A stretch of 64,000 nt of DNA from Flabesymbios commensalis. Lineage: Eukaryota; Annelida; Polychaeta; Terebellida; Flabelligeridae. Where the stretch lies: contig CAXHKU010000920.1 of assembly GCA_964017125.1 (NCBI GenBank), positions 1 to 64,000 of the forward strand. Reading direction: 5' to 3'. The translations under genes and the position numbers were made by a program. This document shows positions 21,074-31,673 of the stretch, piece after piece. The notes below the pieces were generated by a model. It did no database searches, was not told the origin of the DNA, and worked only from the letters and a program-made list of their open reading frames with translations. Numbering within the stretch: the stretch's first letter is position 1; every line of letters starts with the position of its first letter.

Positions 21074-22561
21074 CGAACTTAAACATTAAAACAGCATTCG
21101 CTCGTGTCTGGTGGGATTGTCAGACTGATGGAACCAAAAAACATCAGCAATTCCAAATGGATGGATCTATGTTGAAGGACGCCATTAATGCTTAAAAGAT
21201 TCAATTCGGCTTCATGTCATCACTGATGTCTTACGAAAGTAAAGTGAAAAATACGACGTGGACTGTGTTCAACACGTTACACAATTTTAACGGGATATGA
21301 GGTGTCAGGATTTTAGGCAAAGATACTAATACCACTGAGGAGGTTACCTCCTTGCTATTACTATCCTTGATTTGAGGGAGGGACAATGGCTCGTGGTAGC
21401 GAGATCAACAGAGTTTTGTTACAAAAATCTGGGGAGTCAGCTGCAAATGAAAAGTACTTAATATTCAATGCACTAAGTATCTGCCACTTTGCAAAGTGGC
21501 AGATACACCCTTTCATATCTAAGGGATCACATCTTCACATCTGCCGTGACATCTGCCGTGAAGTGCGTTAGGCAGCCAGGTCATGTCGGGTAGTAGTTTT
21601 GTTATAGAACAGATTGATGTGAGGATCACATGCATGGAAGAACGATAAAATGTAATTGTTATCTCATTATATATATACGTCAGGCCCGTATCCATGATTG
21701 GACATGAGGCCGCGTTTTTGGGCGATCTTTAAAAGTTGAGGTAATAGTCAATCTTAAGCAGTATAAATCTTTATGTAGGATTTTTAAACAGCTTGTCTAC
21801 TTAGCTCAGAAAAAAGCTTTTTAAGATCAGAATACGGCCCCTGGTGGGAGAGGGGTTGTTTACAATGGGGAGAAAGTGGTCAAGTCATGTTTTGTGTACC
21901 TCGACATGTCAAAAGTAACAAATTTGTAAGGGACCGTATGACCAGCGTTTCCCTAGGCTGTCAGGTTTTTAGTTGGTCATCTCACAATGTTTCACGTCTA
22001 GCGAACAGATATAAAACGAAATCATTCATCAACTGGAGCAGTCCATCGTATCTGGTAATACCACCCATGTTAAGATACAGTCAAGCATTGAGTCTTCTCA
22101 TATTTGAATACCAGGGCAGAGAAAGTTCACAGACCTAATTTATTGTGAATATCAGTCACTAAATCAGTTTTATTCATACCTATTCCAACACCCAGGCAAT
22201 TCTTTCAAATTTTGTTAAACTAAGACAATCATGTATTATAAGATAGGAAATGTGTCTGGCCAGTCACCATATTTATGTAGGCGCAACAGCAATCCTCACA
22301 AAATCTTCCTAAAACACTCCTGGCAAAACAATTAAACTAATTGCGTGATTTACAGTTAATAGTAGTAGTATAATTATTTATATACGTGTACTATTTATAA
22401 TCGTAGTCGCATAATACTATACCAAATACACATGGGGTGTGATATGTATTGAACCACTTAAGAGCTTTACTCTGGGGCTAAATATTGCAGGCTCAAATGT
22501 AAAAACGCTCGAGGCTACTTTTAAAATAAACACGCTATTGTTCCTGTGGTTCCAAGACGTC

Positions 22562-22708
22562 CAAGTGAAGAAAATAACCTTTAACCTGCAGAAATTGATC
22601 CATGAAAATTACAAGCGCGAAGCGGAAAGCGGCAAGTATCTGCTTAACTTCATGTCTACAGACGACGTGGACCACCTCCATCCATACAGTCCGTATCTAC
22701 CTGACTAA
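22562..22708 (+). CDS. Candidate terminal exon, unknown protein
   Basis: After a pyrimidine-rich TTGTTCCTGTGGTTCCAAG (a weak splice-acceptor match), an open frame encodes about 48 residues rich in charged and polar amino acids (VKKITFNLQKLIHENYKREA, then STDDVDHLHPYSPYLPD) and stops at 22706-22708. GC at third positions is higher than nearby. Not recognised as any family; no upstream exon was identified. Confidence 0.2.
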   Translation, partial: QVKKITFNLQKLIHENYKREAESGKYLLNFMSTDDVDHLHPYSPYLPD

Positions 22709-23324
22709 TAGGCACAATATCCGATTGAGCAATACTAGTATCGGCTCCTTTTAATCAAAAGGTGCTAATTGCCACTTTGAGTTCTCATCAAATTTATTTA
22801 CCGATATTGTATCCTTCATCGAAACTATATGTCTAAGGTTCATTTAAATCTTTAAATTAGGAATTAGTACAAGATCAATGACTTCAATTGAAGATTTCAA
22901 AATATTATCGATTATCAAATTTCAATGCACTGGTAGTTCAAATATCGACAATCACAATATAAACATAAATTGGTCTGAATGTGCGCCCCAACAATAATAA
23001 TATAACCAAAGGTCAAAACTCTTCAAATAAAAGGGGTTGAGAAAAGCAGTGGCATACGTGAGTTTTTATGAGCGTGAATAGACATGATATAGTGTTCAAG
23101 TGGCATGATTCACACTTTTTATGTATACATAGGAAGACCTCGAGGACTTGTAGATATTATCTCGGTGACTTGATACGGAATTGATCACTTTGCGGTAAAT
23201 GTTGACGCCAATCATATATTTATAATCGTAATAAAATAAAGTAGTTTTTTATTTTCACTTTAATTAGCACATTTTAATGCCTACAATAGCGCTAAAAATA
23301 CAATGAATACAACTTAAATTTCCA

Positions 23325-23361
23325 CCCAGTTGAAGTTGTGGATCGCGGTACTTCAACTGGG
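23325..23361. repeat. Perfect 12-bp-arm hairpin
   Basis: CCCAGTTGAAGT and ACTTCAACTGGG flank TGTGGATCGCGGT; the arms are preceded by AATTTCCA and followed by CGAAAATGA, as in the hairpin at 12357. Confidence 0.8.
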
Positions 23362-23491
23362 CGAAAATGACTTACCTTTGTTTAATTTAAGACCAAACAT
23401 AAATTTGACAATCTTAATGCTTAAATACTCATTTAATTCCCAATAAATGTGATATATAGCGGTCTATTAAAGAGATTAAAAACGATTGAAG

Positions 23492-23520
23492 ACATGTTTC
23501 AGTTTAAAGCTGAAACATGT
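23492..23520. repeat. Perfect 11-bp-arm hairpin
   Basis: ACATGTTTCAG and CTGAAACATGT around TTTAAAG. Flanked by a short direct repeat (GAGATTAAAAACGATTG / GAGATTTAAAAATGATTG). Confidence 0.8.
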
Positions 23521-23572
23521 TTCCAATCAGCGAGATTTAAAAATGATTGGCTTCCGTTTTGATTATTTTTGA

Positions 23573-23649
23573 TAATTTTCAGACACTTAGCCTACATTAA
23601 GTGGGTCGCGTCAGCGAGACACGGTGCTCATCAAGTGTGTGGAAAATGA
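23573..23649. repeat. Imperfect hairpin of the CACTTGAAG family
   Basis: AATTTTCAGACACTTAG pairs imperfectly with CAAGTGTGTGGAAAAT. The loop region GTCGCGTCAGCGAGACAC matches the GTGTCTCGCTACCGCGACAC loop at 12376. Confidence 0.55.
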
Positions 23650-24961
23650 CTTTTTTTTAAATAAAACATGCAGACTGCGATCAATATAAAGAAGAATATA
23701 AAATTTATTATGGTTATTTTCACGCATGGCATGGTCACGACTTCAAATGAATTCAAACTCAAAAATATTCAAATTATCACCACAAACCTGAATGAAACTA
23801 GCTCCGGTAGTAAAAACGAAATTAGATAAATGATGGAAAAATGGCATTGGTGTAGCATCTACCAGTACTGGAATGACAAAACCCAGCTGCTGCGCTTACT
23901 TGCATGTAACATCAAGTAAAGGTATGCATGTAACCCACAAGAGCATGTACAGTAAAAAAAACAATAATAGTCAGAATGTGGCATGCGCGACTCATTTGAG
24001 TGACACATGCAACGCTAGGTACTGCTAAAAATCCAAAATTAGCAATTCGGTTCGTGTTATCATGATCCATTCATTTTGTTTTAAATAGATACATGTAGAT
24101 ACTAGTACCAGATGCTTTATAAAAAATAATGGAAGTATTATCACGTCTGTTGACATTCATGATATTGTTATGTAGCTTTGAGATTTCTCAAGTGCTTATC
24201 TGCAAATATTGACATAGACGCCGACAGGACATTGACATTATCAACGACCACTCAACCGTTCATTCTGCATAACATATTATACTCAATCTTGATTCATGTA
24301 TATGCATGATAATACCGTTACCATGTTACTACGTAATAAATTCATGTACTGTAATCAGCTGGTAATCCATAATAATAAATCTAGATCCAAGCAACCACAG
24401 CACTAGACATACATTAATAGATTTATCTTACATTTTGCTCTGATATTTATTCCAAATGTTATGATGTGGTATTTGTTTAAATTGACCCTGCATCACACGG
24501 TTTAGAACGACAATTGCAATTTGTTACAAAACTATCAATGTTCAGCAATAACACAATAAGTCGCAGCCAACAGGTTGTTAGAATACCAGGGTTAACATGG
24601 TTAACTAGAAAATCACAGAAAAACACGGCGCAAGCAGAAGACATCGACACTATATATTGATTCAATGTTCGCCAAAATTTAAATTACCATCTACTCAATA
24701 TATCGCCAATACTTGGCCATGTACATGTAGTACACCATGCTGGGGTACTCTCTATCAGGATTATTCACCTGGATATCCACCAATTAGAGGTACCGTATGA
24801 TGGTCGATCGATGAATGATAATGCTTTTAAGCATCGAAACGTGCACCAAGTAAATATGGTTCAAGAATACAAGTGGCTGTATGTATTGATAATATCATGT
24901 ATATATATAACCCTGTTTGTGGTGTGTTCCGCTCCATACTCTTCAACAGGAGGGGTGAAGA

Positions 24962-25069
24962 ACAGCAAACACGAGACATTGAACCAATGTTGGATTAATG
25001 CTGGGCCAACGTTGTAGACGGTGGGCCAACATTGATTCAACATTGGCACAATGTCTCGTGTTTGGTGGG
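24962..25069. mobile_element. Palindromic MITE with both termini, CAGCAAACACGA family
   Basis: ACAGCAAACACGAGACATTG at the left and AATGTCTCGTGTTTGGTGGG at the right. Core GCTGGGCCAACGTTGTAGAC then GGTGGGCCAACATTG. About 108 bp. Confidence 0.85.
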
Positions 25070-25334
25070 AGGGTATGGGGGCCTCCGGGCCAGTGATTCT
25101 GATCTCACGTAATCTCGGTATATGTGAGCCGGTCATGTTATGTGTTAAGATATATAGGTCAGTCAAAATAATCAAATTGGAGGCCGTCATTCAGGCTTGT
25201 GGGTTCCTTACCATATCATTATAACATGCACCTTTTGCAGGTGACGTGTACTGGGAATATTGTCTGGAATCGAGGAAATAGACAATAGAAATACATATAC
25301 GGCGAGATAAAAAAAACCCCACAGGAACAGTGGT

Positions 25335-25560
25335 CTAATGTTTATACAACATTTGGCCAGATCACTAGATATTGGCCCAATATTAAGACAATGGGGCTGT
25401 GGGAATACAATTCGTGCATACTAGGTGAGACACTACCTGCACGCCGGTTTTCAGACACGGTGCAAACAGTCACAAATTTATAAAGTGAACCAAATATTTA
25501 ATAAATATTGGGACAAAGTCTCAGACGTTGGCCAAATATTGAGCAAACATTGTTCCAATG
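25335..25560. mobile_element. Two decayed palindromic MITE copies, same family
   Basis: 25335-25395 keeps ACAACATTTGGCCAGATC and GGCCCAATATTAAGACAATG. 25487-25560 keeps AATAAATATTGGGACAAAGT, CTCAGACGTTGGCC and AGCAAACATTGTTCC. Neither has clean termini. Confidence 0.5.
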
Positions 25561-25768
25561 ACACTTGCATTTTGTCACGAGTTCGTGTGCCAACCAGGCG
25601 TCCAAACCCTGAATCTCTCCGCGAGACACGCGACATCGCTTCAAGCGTGAAAAGTATCCACTCTGACAATATAATCTGATTTAAATCAATGTTGTTGTAA
25701 ACATGACAAAATATTAATATGTGATTGTATTCAGGTATTCAAGGTGCATAATTTTGCGCTTTTATGAT

Positions 25769-25862
25769 ATTCTGTGAAACTCAATGCCCTCGACCTCCAG
25801 TCCTTTGTTTTCACGAGCTGGCTAATACAATGAAGTATGAGGGAGGGCTGGTGTTATGTATA
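25769..25862. mobile_element. MITE fragment, ATTCTGTGAAAC family
   Basis: Left end ATTCTGTGAAACTCAATG, then CCTTTGTTTTCACGAGCTGG and CTAATACAATGAAGTATG. Matches 48074-48150. The right end is missing. Confidence 0.6.
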
Positions 25863-25867
25863 TGTTG

Positions 25868-25948
25868 CATAGTGCGGGGTTCGTCCTGACGTCCACAGAC
25901 GTCAGATTCTGATGTATAAAGACGGTCCCCGCGCTGAAATGGTTAACG
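25868..25948. mobile_element. MITE fragment, AACCCTTTCAGCGC family
   Basis: GACGTCCACAGACGTCAGAT, then CTGATGTATAAAGACGGTCC and the terminal GCGCTGAAATGGTTAA. One end only. Confidence 0.55.
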
Positions 25949-26086
25949 ATTAGACATTGTATGGTAAATTGTTCTCTCTCACTTATTAGTGTTTGTATTT
26001 AGAATATATGTACATGTATACTGTATTAATGGCTGTGATAAGCCACAGGGACTGCTGTTTAGGTTCTGCCCCAACCAACATGAGAA

Positions 26087-26135
26087 ATTGAATCAATGTT
26101 GGGTTAGAGTTGGGCCAGCCTCGCAGACAGTGACC
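26087..26135. repeat. Relic of the CAGCAAACACGA palindrome family
   Basis: GAATCAATGTTGGGTTAGAG then GGGCCAGCCTCGCAGACAGT; only the left half and core remain. Confidence 0.45.
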
Positions 26136-26768
26136 ACATTTATATATATATAATAAATTCAAGCTAACTCTTGCACATTTTACACTGCTGCAGTGTAACA
26201 TTTTCAGGCATATGAAATTGCCCACATTACAGTGTTTTTCATCATTATTGCCAGCTGCTATAAGAAGTCATGTTGTAATACCCAATTTCGAAAATATTAA
26301 TATCAGCATAATGTTCTTTTGAACGCATAGCATGCAAATTGTTCAATTAATTGTTTTGAAAAGTAATGACTAAACAGGGCTCAAGACTAGTGGAGGACAT
26401 GTACCCCAGCAAGAATGCCCATTTCAATTAGAAATTCTGTTCTGTGTTTGTGTGGACGGTGATCAGTCAAATGTGGGCCAGTTGATACAAGTATTGATGA
26501 ATCGATGATCAGTCAATTGGCCATCGCTTGTCTTGATTATTAATTATTTATCCAGGAGTGGTGTTGGACTTCCAATTTTTTTTTGCTGATTGTTTTTAGG
26601 TCCACTGCTTTAGAATGTGCGTTTAAAACCGGATCATCCTGTGACTACAAATAGTCATCACTTTAATATTTCTATGTCATACAAGTTGCAACTGTAGCAC
26701 AATGGCCTAAAATGTGTGCCTGTCCACCAGAATTTTCGGCTATTTTCAGTCTGGTATGCCCCAGTACT

Positions 26769-26923
26769 TAGCAAACACAAGGCATTGAACCAATGTTGTG
26801 TTAATGTTGGACTGGATATTTCCCAGCAAACACGATACATTGACCGTTGAATGTTGGACCGGCGTCGTAGACGGTGGTCCGGCATTAAATCTGCGTTTGG
26901 TCAACGTAACGTATTGTGTCTGA
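26769..26923. mobile_element. Truncated palindromic MITE abutting a complete one
   Basis: 26769-26816 is a left half (AGCAAACACAAGGCATTGAA, then TTAATGTTGGACTGG). 26822-26923 is a second copy starting CCCAGCAAACACGATACATT with core GGACCGGCGTCGTAGACGGT and an eroded right end (GTATTGTGTCTGAG). The second begins where the first stops, so it may have inserted into it or replaced its right half. Confidence 0.65.
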
Positions 26924-27244
26924 GAGCCAATGGGTACACTCACCACCAGATCTTGGTCAATTTTAGGCCTATTTTGCTTATAATTATGTGAAATTAGTTC
27001 GGTCGTGTGTGTTGTTACTCCCCGTTAACCACATCAACTTAATTTTTATTGTACTGAAGTTTATTTATTTTTTTTTATTTTTTTATTTTGAAGTTGATCC
27101 ATCGTTCGCAACGTTGGTCCTTTATTTCTCGAACGGGCGAGGGATCAGCGCTTACTATTACTACCATTTTCACCTTTACAACCAATTAACAGTGGCTGAA
27201 CATTTATTTATCAACAATGGCTTTCCGAGAGTGTATACTCGACT

Positions 27245-27640
27245 GAAATTGGTACCATGTTGGTTTGAAGTCGGCCGACCGTTTGTCACGCTGGACCAGT
27301 AGCGGACCAACTATGTTCATTTACTGGCCGTCGACATACTCACCATCTAATATGTAGCTTACGCCTTATTGTTGGTCAACTTTATTGAGTTACATATGGT
27401 AAAAATCTACCATTATTTATGTTATATACCTTTCTCTTGACATACCGTCACAAGTAGCCTACGTTACGATAGTGGAGTTAGGCGTGTTAACAAACTTCAA
27501 TAACTGTGGTGCATAATCAGTTGTCTACTGTCACAATCGCTTTTACCAGCAGACACTAACCGTTGGGCCGTTGCTGGTTTAGTCCTGGGTCGGCGTCGTT
27601 GATGGTGGACCAGGGCTGATCTAGCGGCGGGTCGGCGCGG
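27245..27640. repeat. Two decayed copies of the CAGCAAACACGA palindrome family
   Basis: About 27250-27312 (GGTTTGAAGTCGGCCGACCG, CACGCTGGACCAGTAG) and 27562-27640 (GGGCCGTTGCTGGTTTAGTC, GGTCGGCGTCGTTGATGGTG). The second borders the presumed 5' end of the LINE. Confidence 0.4.
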
Positions 27641-27643
27641 AGT

Positions 27644-27952
27644 GTGCACTGGGTCATAACTTTTTCTAAATTTAGCCTACTATATTGTTTTGTTATTTTC
27701 ATCACTGATCACGATCCAACAAAAAAGCCACCGCTAACCACTGCTTTCATGCCATCTGGAGGGTTGCAACAATTCACTATTATGTTTATATTTATTTTTA
27801 TACTGCGCATTGCTTTTGTACTTTTCTCATTTTTCTGTGAATATCTTTTATTTTATTTTGCTACTGATGAACCGGGTGTGTGTGGGTTGTGGTGGTTGTC
27901 TTGGGGTTCTGGGGCGGCTTGTTCGGCAGCTTACAGCTTTGAGTTCTCATGA
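27644..27952 (+). CDS. Possible short upstream ORF of the LINE (hydrophobic)
   Basis: Starts from ATG or a later ATG inside the frame and ends in TGA that overlaps the main ORF's ATG as ATGA (27949-27952). The peptide is rich in Phe, Ile and Leu (IMFIFIFILRIAFVLFSFF) and resembles no known LINE ORF1. It could be leader sequence that happens to be open. The ATGA overlap is the only structural reason to list it. Confidence 0.2.
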   Translation: MHWVITFSKFSLLYCFVIFITDHDPTKKPPLTTAFMPSGGLQQFTIMFIFIFILRIAFVLFSFFCEYLLFYFATDEPGVCGLWWLSWGSGAACSAAYSFEFS

Positions 27953-30900
27953 CTGTTGATATAGCTTTATACAGGGCAAGGATTGGTCTCTTTAACAGGT
28001 ATAAGCACGTGAAATCAACCATTTGTTTTACTTTCTTACCATATGCACTGCGAGTCCTGTTAGCGCAATTAATTTTAATAGTGGCCTTACTTTTAATACG
28101 TTGTGGTGACGTTGAAATAAATCCCGGTCCAATATCATCTAACATCTCGCTGTGGAGTTCTAATGTTCGTGGTCTAAATGCGGACTTGATTGACTGTCTT
28201 CTGGCTGACGTTGCCAATAAACATGACTTACTCGGTATATGCGAAACTTTTCTGAATTTAACTAGCAACGTTGAACTATCAATTCCTGGATATTTACCAA
28301 TTTTTAGGAAGGACCGACTGACTCATGGAGGAGGGGTTGCTCTCTATGTCTCCGATTCATGTATTGCCAAACGTTTATATAATTTTGAAACTCCCACGTT
28401 AGAAGCCCTTTGGGTCGAGATTAAAACTCAAACACATGTTTTAGCTGTTTGTGTTTGCTATCGTTCGCAGACGGAAGGTGATATTTTCTGGGAAAACATT
28501 CAAGACTCTGTTGAATCTATTAAAAATGCTGGTTACAATAACTTAATTATTTTTGGGGATTTTAACGCGGATCCTGGGAACAGACCGATGTGGAACAAAT
28601 TTAGGTATTTTTGCCAATCTGTTTCTCTTAATTTTCATATCAGTGAAGCAACTCGAATAACATCAACGTCAGCTACCACACTCGATCAAATTTTAACTTC
28701 AGATAACATAAAACCAGATAGCATCGCAATTCACCCACCGCTGGGACGCAGTGATCACTGTCAGGTGTCAACTAATATTCCTCTAATTAAAGTACACAGA
28801 CCATCGGCATATAATAGGTTAATTTGGCAGTACGATAAAGCTGACTGGGATGGTTTTAACGAGGCCCTTTTAAATAATGATTGGAATCCTTGTTTTGTTG
28901 ATATTGATGTAGACGTTTGTGCTTCAAGGTGGACTGACAATTTTATAAATTTAGCACGCACATTTATTCCTAATAAAATGACTATAATAAGACCTTGGGA
29001 CAACCCTTGGTACACTTCAAAACTTCGCTGCTTACGAAGGCGACGTGATCGAATATATAAACGGGCGAAAAATAACCGTACTATTCAAACCTGGGAACTA
29101 TATAAAGTAGCGCGAAATAATTATGTTCGTGAACTAAAATCCGCCAAAGATCATTTTGAACAGAGGCAAGTCGACAAAATTAACAATTTTCCTTCATCTA
29201 GGCCTTGGTGGCAGACCGTAAAAGGTCTTTTTAAAACTAAAAATAAATCTACTGCTATTCCAGCACTTAACCAGCAAGACGGCTCGATCACAAACGACCC
29301 ATACGAAAAGGCTACATCTTTTAACAATTTTTTCTTAGAAAACTCTAAAATAGATACAACAGGGGCTACCCTTCCTGATACCGAATTTCAAACTACAGCT
29401 AGACTAACTAGTATAACTTTCACCAGAACTGATATTTTAGATATATTGAAATCACTTGATCCAAATAAAGCCAGTGGTCCCGATTACATCAATCCCAAAA
29501 TGCTGAAGCACACAGCAGTGCATATTTGTTCCTCACTAACTCGATTATTTAATATGTCCATGCAACAAAATAAATTTCCTTCTCTCTGGAAAAAAGCCAA
29601 TGTCTCGCCACTTTTTAAAAATGGTGATGCATCACAGCTTAACAATTATAGGCCAATATCCCTATTAAGCTGTGTAGGCAAAGTAATGGAAAAAGCAGTT
29701 TTCAAATATACATTTAACTACATTCGAGATAATCACCTAATTTACAGTAATCAATCTGGCTTTATGCCAGGGCACAGCACAACACACCAACTTGTACATT
29801 TATACCATGTTTTCTGCGAGGCGTTGGATAATAAAAAAAAAGTGCGCTTAGTTTTTGCTGATATTTCCAAAGCCTTTGATCGAGTGTGGCATGCTGGTAT
29901 ACTGCATAAATTGAAAAATAATGGCATAACTGGTTCTCTGAACGAATGGTTTTCCGACTATCTAACCGACAGAGAACAATGCGTTGTGATAAACGGTCAT
30001 TCTTCTGAATATGGCACAATAGAAGCAGGAGTTCCACAGGGGTCTGTTCTCGGTCCCCTATTATTCCTTATATTTATAGACGATATTAAAGAAGGGTTGG
30101 AAAGTAAAATTAGTTTATTTGCAGACGATAGTTTGTTTTATATGGTTTCAAATTTACACAACACTAACAAAGATGTCCTGGACAGAGATCTCATCCGTAT
30201 TGATACCTGGTCCAAACAGTGGCTTGTAACTTTCAGTATTCAAAAAACTTGTGATATGTCACTTTCTCTACGACCAACCGCAACAGTTCCTATGCCGTTA
30301 TCTTTTTCTGGAGCTAATTTAGAGTCTGTCAGCGTTCACAAGCATCTAGGTCTAACATTTTCTTCTGATCTAAAATGGAATAATCACGTTGATGACATAA
30401 ATGCTCGTGCTGATAAAAGACTGTGTCAACTTGAAGCGCTACGTTTTAAATTAAACCGAAAAACCCTAGAAATTTTATATATATCATATATTCGGCCAAT
30501 TGTTGAATACAGCGATGTGGCTTTTGATAACATATCTGATGGTGACAATACACGTCTTGAAAGAATTCAAAAACGTGCTGGTAAAACTGTTTCCGGTGCC
30601 ATAAAAGGTACTGCGTATGCAACAATTCTTTCGGAACTAGGCTGGGAATCATTACAGGCCCGTCGTGAACGTAGAAAATTAATCTTATTTGCCGACATCG
30701 TCCATGGTAATGCACCTAGCTATTTACAACAGGATCTCCCCCCATCCGTCCAGCTTAGGACTCAGAACCGTTATCAATTGCGAAATAGATCAGACCTCAG
30801 TCAATTCCACACACGAACTGAAACTTTTCGAAATTCTTTTTTCCCATCCACAACTAACAATTGGAACTCCACAGACGAGACAATTAAAAATATAGATGAT

Positions 30901-31299
30901 CGCAATAACCTTAAATCATATTTATATCGCAGTTTACCCAACAAAATATCCTATTTTTACATGTATTCAAGACGCATTAACATTACATTAGCTAGAATAA
31001 GAATGCAGTGCAGTGAACTGCTATACCACTTGTATCAGAATCACGTTGCTGATAGTCCCAATTGTCCCTGTGGAGTAATAGAAACCCCTGAACATTATTT
31101 TTTTGACTGTCCACTGCACCACATTGCTAGGGACGAGCTTACAGCTGAACTGTTTCAACTTCAATTAACCCCCACTCTAAACACTGTTCTTTTTGGTGAT
31201 GCTCCCTCGGGCAACTTACCAGAATTGGTTATTGCAGTCGAAAAATTTATAACCACAACCCAGAGATTTACATTAACTATGTTAAATTTACCGGACTGA
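27949..31299 (+). CDS. LINE polyprotein: 2A-like peptide, AP endonuclease, reverse transcriptase
   Basis: 1116 residues from an ATG. A hydrophobic stretch (about residues 37-50, VLLAQLILIVALLL) leads into GDVEINPGP (53-61), an exact match to the 2A consensus D-x-E-x-N-P-G-P; ribosome skipping would fall between Gly60 and Pro61. Next comes an apurinic-type endonuclease (SNVRGLNA, GICETFL, IIFGDFNADPG, GRSDHC), then a reverse transcriptase (NNYRPISLLSCVGKVMEKAV, FADISKAFDRVWH, AGVPQGSVLGPLLFLIFIDD, and the catalytic FADD), and a C-terminal CPCG-x7-H-x4-C motif. It nicks target DNA and primes cDNA synthesis there. Motif spacing fits the CR1/L2/Rex1 group. All key residues are present. Confidence 0.93.
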   Translation: MTVDIALYRARIGLFNRYKHVKSTICFTFLPYALRVLLAQLILIVALLLIRCGDVEINPGPISSNISLWSSNVRGLNADLIDCLLADVANKHDLLGICETFLNLTSNVELSIPGYLPIFRKDRLTHGGGVALYVSDSCIAKRLYNFETPTLEALWVEIKTQTHVLAVCVCYRSQTEGDIFWENIQDSVESIKNAGYNNLIIFGDFNADPGNRPMWNKFRYFCQSVSLNFHISEATRITSTSATTLDQILTSDNIKPDSIAIHPPLGRSDHCQVSTNIPLIKVHRPSAYNRLIWQYDKADWDGFNEALLNNDWNPCFVDIDVDVCASRWTDNFINLARTFIPNKMTIIRPWDNPWYTSKLRCLRRRRDRIYKRAKNNRTIQTWELYKVARNNYVRELKSAKDHFEQRQVDKINNFPSSRPWWQTVKGLFKTKNKSTAIPALNQQDGSITNDPYEKATSFNNFFLENSKIDTTGATLPDTEFQTTARLTSITFTRTDILDILKSLDPNKASGPDYINPKMLKHTAVHICSSLTRLFNMSMQQNKFPSLWKKANVSPLFKNGDASQLNNYRPISLLSCVGKVMEKAVFKYTFNYIRDNHLIYSNQSGFMPGHSTTHQLVHLYHVFCEALDNKKKVRLVFADISKAFDRVWHAGILHKLKNNGITGSLNEWFSDYLTDREQCVVINGHSSEYGTIEAGVPQGSVLGPLLFLIFIDDIKEGLESKISLFADDSLFYMVSNLHNTNKDVLDRDLIRIDTWSKQWLVTFSIQKTCDMSLSLRPTATVPMPLSFSGANLESVSVHKHLGLTFSSDLKWNNHVDDINARADKRLCQLEALRFKLNRKTLEILYISYIRPIVEYSDVAFDNISDGDNTRLERIQKRAGKTVSGAIKGTAYATILSELGWESLQARRERRKLILFADIVHGNAPSYLQQDLPPSVQLRTQNRYQLRNRSDLSQFHTRTETFRNSFFPSTTNNWNSTDETIKNIDDRNNLKSYLYRSLPNKISYFYMYSRRINITLARIRMQCSELLYHLYQNHVADSPNCPCGVIETPEHYFFDCPLHHIARDELTAELFQLQLTPTLNTVLFGDAPSGNLPELVIAVEKFITTTQRFTLTMLNLPD
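28105..28131 (+). other. 2A-like ribosome-skipping peptide code
   Basis: Encodes GDVEINPGP. The final proline codon is CCA at 28129-28131. In other non-LTR elements such N-terminal 2A peptides can cleave co-translationally or, uncleaved, act with the hydrophobic lead-in as a signal sequence. Activity of this exact version is not known. Confidence 0.85.
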
Positions 31300-31578
31300 A
31301 GGTGTTTTCTTTACCCTACTTTTCCTTGTTGCTGACATTGTTGTCAGGATCTAATTGTGCTTTAATACCTTAGTCCTTGCCCTGTGTACCACTTATAAAT
31401 TCATTTGGTGGGATCTCCCTGTCAGCTGTCGAACAAAAGCTTTGCACTAGGATCCTTCTTATCGATTGCCACGACACAGACATCACCGGTCATCAGTAGC
31501 CATGTAGCAAGAGAAACCTTGGTATTACATTTTTGTATTTGTTTCGATTGCAAAATAAAATATGTTTATACAAAAAAT

Positions 31579-31673
31579 ACATTGACCAATGCTGGGTTAA
31601 TGTTGGGCCGATGTTAGAGATAGCGGGCCAACATTAACCCAGCATTGGGTCAATGTATCGCGTTTGCTGGGTT
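31579..31673. mobile_element. Palindromic MITE at the LINE 3' end, CAGCAAACACGA family
   Basis: TACATTGACCAATGCTGGGT at the left mirrors ACCCAGCATTGGGTCAATGT at the right; core GGGCCGATGTTAGAGATAGC; right terminus CGCGTTTGCTGGG. Its left terminus CCCAGCAAACG is missing, where the LINE tail begins, so the LINE may have integrated at or replaced that end. Confidence 0.75.

Larger units (their letters stand above)
21074..24961. other. Gene-poor stretch with small hairpins and one candidate exon
   Basis: Mostly unassigned AT-rich DNA. Three small hairpins (23325, 23492, 23573) and a candidate terminal exon (22562) are listed separately. Nothing else is supportable. Confidence 0.35.
27650..31578 (+). 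mobile_element. LINE of the CR1/L2 group with uninterrupted main ORF
   Basis: About 3.9 kb: ~300 bp of leader, one 1116-codon ORF, and a ~280-bp 3' UTR ending in TTGCAAAATAAAATATG and TACAAAAAAT, directly against a palindromic MITE. The left limit is set where the preceding MITE relic ends and is approximate; no target duplication could be assigned. The open ORF suggests a recent insertion. Confidence 0.8.
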
